Part shown: one piece after another, positions 4,934 through 8,208 of the stretch | Numbering within the stretch: position 1 is the stretch's first letter | Layout: each line of letters begins with the position of its first letter | NCBI GenBank assembly: GCA_900552845.1 | Contig: USBC01000076.1 | Location: 1 to 8,208 of the forward strand | Direction: 5' to 3' | DNA from: an uncultured Oscillospiraceae bacterium | GTDB lineage: Bacteria > Bacillota > Clostridia > Oscillospirales > Ruminococcaceae | DNA length: 8,208 bases | Position numbers and translations under genes: made by a program | Notes under the pieces: generated by a model | Seen by the model: only the letters and a program-made list of their open reading frames with translations | Databases searched by the model: none | What the model was told of the DNA's origin: nothing

Positions 4934-6913
4934 TTGAATCTGACCGAAGAAAGACTGCAATATTTGGAGCTTCTTTCCCAAAAGTTCCCTAGCCCTGCTC
5001 AGGTTTCCACCGAGATCATAAATTTAAAAGCAATCCTCGGTTTGCCAAAAGGTACGGAGCATTTTATTAGCGATATTCATGGCGAATACCGTTTTTTTAT
5101 GCATATTCTTAAAAATGCTTCCGGCTCTGTTCGCCGCAAAATCGTGCAATGCTTTACCGAAGAAGACATGAACAATGATGCCGTCAACGCTCTTGCTACC
5201 CTCATCTGCTATCCTGAGGAAAAGCTGGCGCTGCTGAAGGAGGAGAACGGACGTCTTAGTGTGGAGTGGTACACCGAAACGCTACTTCATTTGGTGCAGG
5301 TGTGTCGTAAGGCAACCAGTAAATATACCCGTTCCAAGGTTCGGAAAGCGATGCCTCGTGACTTCGCCTACATCATTGATGAACTGCTTAATTACTCTGA
5401 GGCAGACGAAGACGACAACCGCACCATCTATGTTCACAATATTGTCCGCAATATTATAGATGTTGGCAGCGCCGATGCATTTATCATTGCCATCTCAGAG
5501 TTGATTCAGCACGCTGTAATAGATAAGCTACATATTGTCGGCGATGTCTTTGACCGCGGCAACGGTGCTCACGAGGTTATGGACGCCCTGATGCAGTACA
5601 ACAATGTCGATATCCAGTGGGGAAACCATGATATCTTGTGGATGGCTGCGGCATTGGGGCAATGGGCTTCTATCGCCAATGTACTGCGCAACTGTATTCG
5701 CTATAATAATTTTGATTCTCTTGAGGACGGTTACGGTATTAACCTTCGTCCGCTGACACAGTTTGCTTTGGAAACCTATCGCGATGATCCCTGTACTCTG
5801 TTTCTTCCCAGCCACAGTAAGCGGGAGACCGAGCTGAAGCAGCGTCGGGAAAACGACGAGCTGACCGCCAAGGTGCATAAGGCGATCTCGGTCATTCAGT
5901 TCAAGCTGGAGGGACGTATTCTGCGGGATCACCCTGAATATCATATGTCACATCGCCTATTCTGGGAAACGATGGACGCAAAGACCCATAGAATTCAGAT
6001 TGATGGCAACTGGTATGATATTAAGGACGCGCACTTCCCTACCCTTTCGCCCGAAGACCCATACCGTCTTTCTCCTGCCGAAGAAACAGTCATGAGTGAC
6101 CTTGCCTTCTCCTTCCGCAATAGTGTGCGCATGCAGCGTCATCTGAAATACCTGTTGGATAACGGCTCCATTTATAAGGTCAATAATGGCTATCTTCTGT
6201 ACCATGGCTGTATTCCCATGAACGAGGACGGAAGCTTGCACTACTCAACCATCAACGGGAAAAAATACGCCGGACGCGCCATGCTGGACGAATACAACCG
6301 TATTGTTCGCATAGCATCTTACGCCCCACGCCATTCCGAGCAGCGTAAAAATGCCCTTGATTTGATGTGGTATCTATGGTGTGGCACCCACTCCCCATTA
6401 AGCGGTAAATACAAAATCGCAACATTTGAGCGTTATTTTATTGCCGATGACACTGCCGGCAAGGAGGAAAAAGACCCCTACTACAAGTGGATCGAACAGG
6501 AGGAGATTGCCTGCCGGATCCTTTCAGAATTTGGTGCAGATCCCATCAACGGAAAGATTATAACGGGTCATGTGCCGGTTAAGGCAGGAGAATCCCCCGT
6601 TAAAGCCAATGGTCGTGTCATTAATATAGATGGCGGTATGAATGAACGACTCAATTCTGTTACCGGCGGCTGTGGATACACTTTGGTCAGCAACTCTCAT
6701 CAGCTTTTACTGGCACAGCATCACCCTGTCAATATCAATGAAGCGATGCGTAAAAATGAGGAGATGCATTCCGAGGTTATGGTCATCGAAAAGTTCCCTC
6801 ATCGTCAGCTTATCTGCGATATTGATGACGGAAAAGCAATCTCCCATCGTGTGGCGGACCTGCAGGAACTGCTGCAGGCATATCGTAGTGGCATAATCAG
6901 CCCCAAGGAATGA
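4934..6913 (+). CDS. fbp: Fructose-1,6-bisphosphatase, class III
   Basis: Gluconeogenic phosphatase of 659 residues that converts fructose 1,6-bisphosphate to fructose 6-phosphate in the cytoplasm. The metallophosphoesterase signature is complete: SDIHGE (Asp47, His49), GDVFDRG (Asp204, Asp207, Arg208) and GNHD (Asn231, His232, Asp233), binding a dinuclear metal centre. C-terminal metal-site and class III motifs include GTHSPL, TGHVPVKAGESPVKANG and INIDGGMN. Length is close to the 671 residues of Bacillus subtilis Fbp, the type member of this Firmicutes-centred class. In B. subtilis the enzyme is activated by phosphoenolpyruvate and inhibited by AMP. Translation starts at TTG (4934), set by GGAGG 7 bases upstream; the N-terminus MNLTEERLQYLELLSQKFPS fits the family. 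The gene has its own promoter and a strong terminator. No broken motifs are seen. Confidence 0.95.
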   Translation: MNLTEERLQYLELLSQKFPSPAQVSTEIINLKAILGLPKGTEHFISDIHGEYRFFMHILKNASGSVRRKIVQCFTEEDMNNDAVNALATLICYPEEKLALLKEENGRLSVEWYTETLLHLVQVCRKATSKYTRSKVRKAMPRDFAYIIDELLNYSEADEDDNRTIYVHNIVRNIIDVGSADAFIIAISELIQHAVIDKLHIVGDVFDRGNGAHEVMDALMQYNNVDIQWGNHDILWMAAALGQWASIANVLRNCIRYNNFDSLEDGYGINLRPLTQFALETYRDDPCTLFLPSHSKRETELKQRRENDELTAKVHKAISVIQFKLEGRILRDHPEYHMSHRLFWETMDAKTHRIQIDGNWYDIKDAHFPTLSPEDPYRLSPAEETVMSDLAFSFRNSVRMQRHLKYLLDNGSIYKVNNGYLLYHGCIPMNEDGSLHYSTINGKKYAGRAMLDEYNRIVRIASYAPRHSEQRKNALDLMWYLWCGTHSPLSGKYKIATFERYFIADDTAGKEEKDPYYKWIEQEEIACRILSEFGADPINGKIITGHVPVKAGESPVKANGRVINIDGGMNERLNSVTGGCGYTLVSNSHQLLLAQHHPVNINEAMRKNEEMHSEVMVIEKFPHRQLICDIDDGKAISHRVADLQELLQAYRSGIISPKE

Positions 6914-6929
6914 TCGCAAAAAAGTGTGA

Positions 6930-6974
6930 AGTGACTCGAAGCACTGTCCATGGTGTTTCGAGTCACTCTTTTTT
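6930..6974 (+). terminator. Strong Rho-independent terminator after fbp
   Basis: AGTGACTCGAA (6930-6940) pairs perfectly with TTCGAGTCACT (6957-6967). GCAC (6941-6944) pairs with GTGT (6953-6956) with one G-U pair, giving a 15-pair stem and an 8-base loop. C then TTTTTT (6969-6974) follow. An A-run precedes the stem (6918-6923), but no gene comes in from the right, so a bidirectional role is not needed. Confidence 0.92.
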
Positions 6975-7019
6975 ATGCTCAGTTTACTTAAATACTTATA
7001 AAAGCGAAAAAGAAAATCG

Positions 7020-7048
7020 TTGACAATGTCCCCAAAAAGTGATTTACT
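7020..7048 (+). promoter_or_regulatory. Promoter of the acyl-AMP ligase gene
   Basis: Perfect TTGACA (7020-7025), a 17-base spacer, and an extended -10 TGA-TTTACT (box 7043-7048, 4 of 6). Transcription would start near 7055, giving a leader of about 59 bases. It lies after the fbp terminator, so the next gene starts a new transcription unit. Confidence 0.7.
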
Positions 7049-7113
7049 ATTCTTATATTGGTTGCTCACCCAACTAACATATTGATAGATAATTACATGG
7101 GAGGCATTGGCCT

Positions 7114-8208
7114 ATGGAAGGTATTTTAGAAAAATTTATGCGGGACGCAGCAAGAAACCCTGACCGTCCCATGTATGATTTCTTGGATTGCGGCACAGAC
7201 CCTTTTATTCACAATACCGTAACGATCGGCGAGGCATGGCAGCACGCTATGGATATGGCAACAGAACTGCGGCAACAAGGAGCCAAAAAGGGCGACCGAG
7301 CCATCATTCTTTCCATGCAGGATTCCGGAACAGTCTATGCCATTTGGGGCTGCATGATTGTCGGTGTTATTTTCACCGTTATCCCGCCGCCCATTGACGA
7401 TGGCAAGCTGGATCGCTTTATTTCGGTTCTTAAATCCTGCAAACCACGCTTCCTTATCTCTAATGAAAGCCTGGAAAAGCAGTCCGATACCGATGTAACC
7501 TCTCGCCTACTCAAAAAAGCGTTTCTTCAGGTCGTTGCCCTCAAGCGTGTCTATACTGATAAGGTTTTGCCAGCTGCGGCACCCATTGAGCTATATGCGC
7601 ACAGCGCCGAAGATCTGATCTACCTGCAATATACCTCCGGCTCCACCAGCGCTCCCAAGGGCGTTATGGTGACCTATGGCAATCTGATGGGCTGCATCGG
7701 ACAGTGTCTGGAGATCTTCGATTTCCAGCACACGAAAAATAACCTTGCCTCATGGGTTCCGTTCTACCATAATATCGGTCTTATCGTGGCCATTTTCCTC
7801 CCCGTCATTGCCGATACCGGCATTTCCTACTTTATTCCGACCTTACAGTTCCTTGCCCGTCCTACCGTTTGGCTGCGGGTCATTTCCGATTACAAGGTGA
7901 ATATCACCGCCGCACCCAATTCCGCCTATGAGGTCTGTACCCGCCTTATCTCTCCGGAGGACGCAGAGCAATATGATCTTTCCCATGTCACTCACCTCAT
8001 CAACGGCTCCGAGTTTGTCAATGCCGCCACAGTGGAAAAATTCTGTGAGCTGTTCCATATCTCGACGGATTGCTTTGCCCCAGGGTATGGGCTTTCAGAG
8101 TGTGTCTGCGTAGGTACGCTGGCAAGCCGAGACTACCGCTGCCAACACATTGATCTGGAGGCATACCGAGAGGGACGCTTTCTGCTATCCCCTACCGGTG
8201 AAAAAGCA
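7114..8208 (+). CDS. Fatty acyl-AMP ligase-like AMP-binding enzyme, C-terminus missing (partial)
   Basis: Member of the ANL adenylating superfamily, which activates a carboxylic acid with ATP to an acyl-adenylate. Visible in 365 residues: the P-loop YTSGSTSAPKG (173-183), SWVPFYHNIGLI (213-224), FLARPTVWLRVISDYKV (246-262), APNSAYE (267-273), DLSHV then NGSEFV (297-302), and GYGLSE (324-329). These fit fatty acyl-AMP ligases (FAAL), which hand the acyl group to an acyl carrier protein, better than acyl-CoA synthetases. The usual HDMGL is HNIGL here (Asn220). GGGAGG lies 9 bases before the ATG. A full family member is about 570-600 residues, so the window edge removes the rest of the N-domain and the small C-terminal domain. 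As the first gene of its unit it may head a lipid, polyketide or lipopeptide operon; no partner is visible. A plain acyl-CoA ligase is less likely. Confidence 0.85.
   Translation, partial: MEGILEKFMRDAARNPDRPMYDFLDCGTDPFIHNTVTIGEAWQHAMDMATELRQQGAKKGDRAIILSMQDSGTVYAIWGCMIVGVIFTVIPPPIDDGKLDRFISVLKSCKPRFLISNESLEKQSDTDVTSRLLKKAFLQVVALKRVYTDKVLPAAAPIELYAHSAEDLIYLQYTSGSTSAPKGVMVTYGNLMGCIGQCLEIFDFQHTKNNLASWVPFYHNIGLIVAIFLPVIADTGISYFIPTLQFLARPTVWLRVISDYKVNITAAPNSAYEVCTRLISPEDAEQYDLSHVTHLINGSEFVNAATVEKFCELFHISTDCFAPGYGLSECVCVGTLASRDYRCQHIDLEAYREGRFLLSPTGEKA

Noticed and set aside
5528..6241. Minus-strand frames within fbp (5528-5944 and 5957-6241)
   Set aside because: Antisense to catalytic motifs of fbp, with no ribosome sites or recognisable domains.
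1..8208. CRISPR array, tRNA, rRNA, transposase or phage attachment site
   Set aside because: No regularly spaced direct repeats, cloverleaf sequences, ribosomal RNA segments or transposase motifs were seen on either strand by reading.

Overview
The window looks like chromosomal DNA of an anaerobic Firmicute, most likely a Clostridia member (Oscillospiraceae/Ruminococcaceae-like is a guess). This rests on strong GGAGG-type ribosome binding sites before nearly every gene, a TTG start, a Firmicutes-type class III fructose-1,6-bisphosphatase, an atpZ-atpI-atpB-atpE-atpF-atpH gene order, and a rotor subunit whose ion site suggests sodium coupling. Base composition is moderate; by eye the ATP synthase genes are more GC-rich than the LuxR and dapA genes.

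Region 1 (1-2692, minus strand) is the front of an F-type ATP synthase operon. Reading leftwards it holds atpZ, atpI, atpB (a), atpE (c), atpF (b) and the N-terminal part of atpH (delta), which runs off the left edge. atpI/atpB and atpF/atpH overlap by ATGA, so the membrane sector and stator are translationally coupled. The c subunit carries two membrane carboxylates (Glu28 and Glu61) plus Thr62, Thr63 and Tyr66, the pattern of the two-carboxylate Na+ rotor described in Fusobacterium nucleatum.

Region 2 (2693-3080) is a divergent intergenic region. It contains a long GC-rich bulged hairpin, a stretch that reads like the broken C-terminal end of an unidentified protein, and a good extended -10 promoter with an overlapping TTGCA-N6-TGCAA dyad driving the next gene.

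Region 3 (3081-6974, plus strand) has three genes that look separately transcribed. The first is a LuxR-type regulator with a GAF-like N-terminal region, closed by a hairpin-T4 terminator. The second is dapA (4-hydroxy-tetrahydrodipicolinate synthase). The third is fbp (class III FBPase), with its own promoter embedded in a nested dyad and a TTG start, and a very strong terminator behind it.

Region 4 (6975-8208, plus strand) holds a consensus-like promoter and the first 365 codons of an adenylating enzyme of the fatty acyl-AMP ligase type, cut by the right edge. Such enzymes normally pass an activated acyl chain to an acyl carrier protein, so a lipid, polyketide or lipopeptide pathway may begin here; the window does not show the partner genes.

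Most of the window is conserved housekeeping. The parts that deserve a second look are the sodium-type c subunit, the intergenic hairpin and gene remnant, the dyads at the luxR and fbp promoters, and the acyl-AMP ligase. No clearly new multi-gene system is visible.
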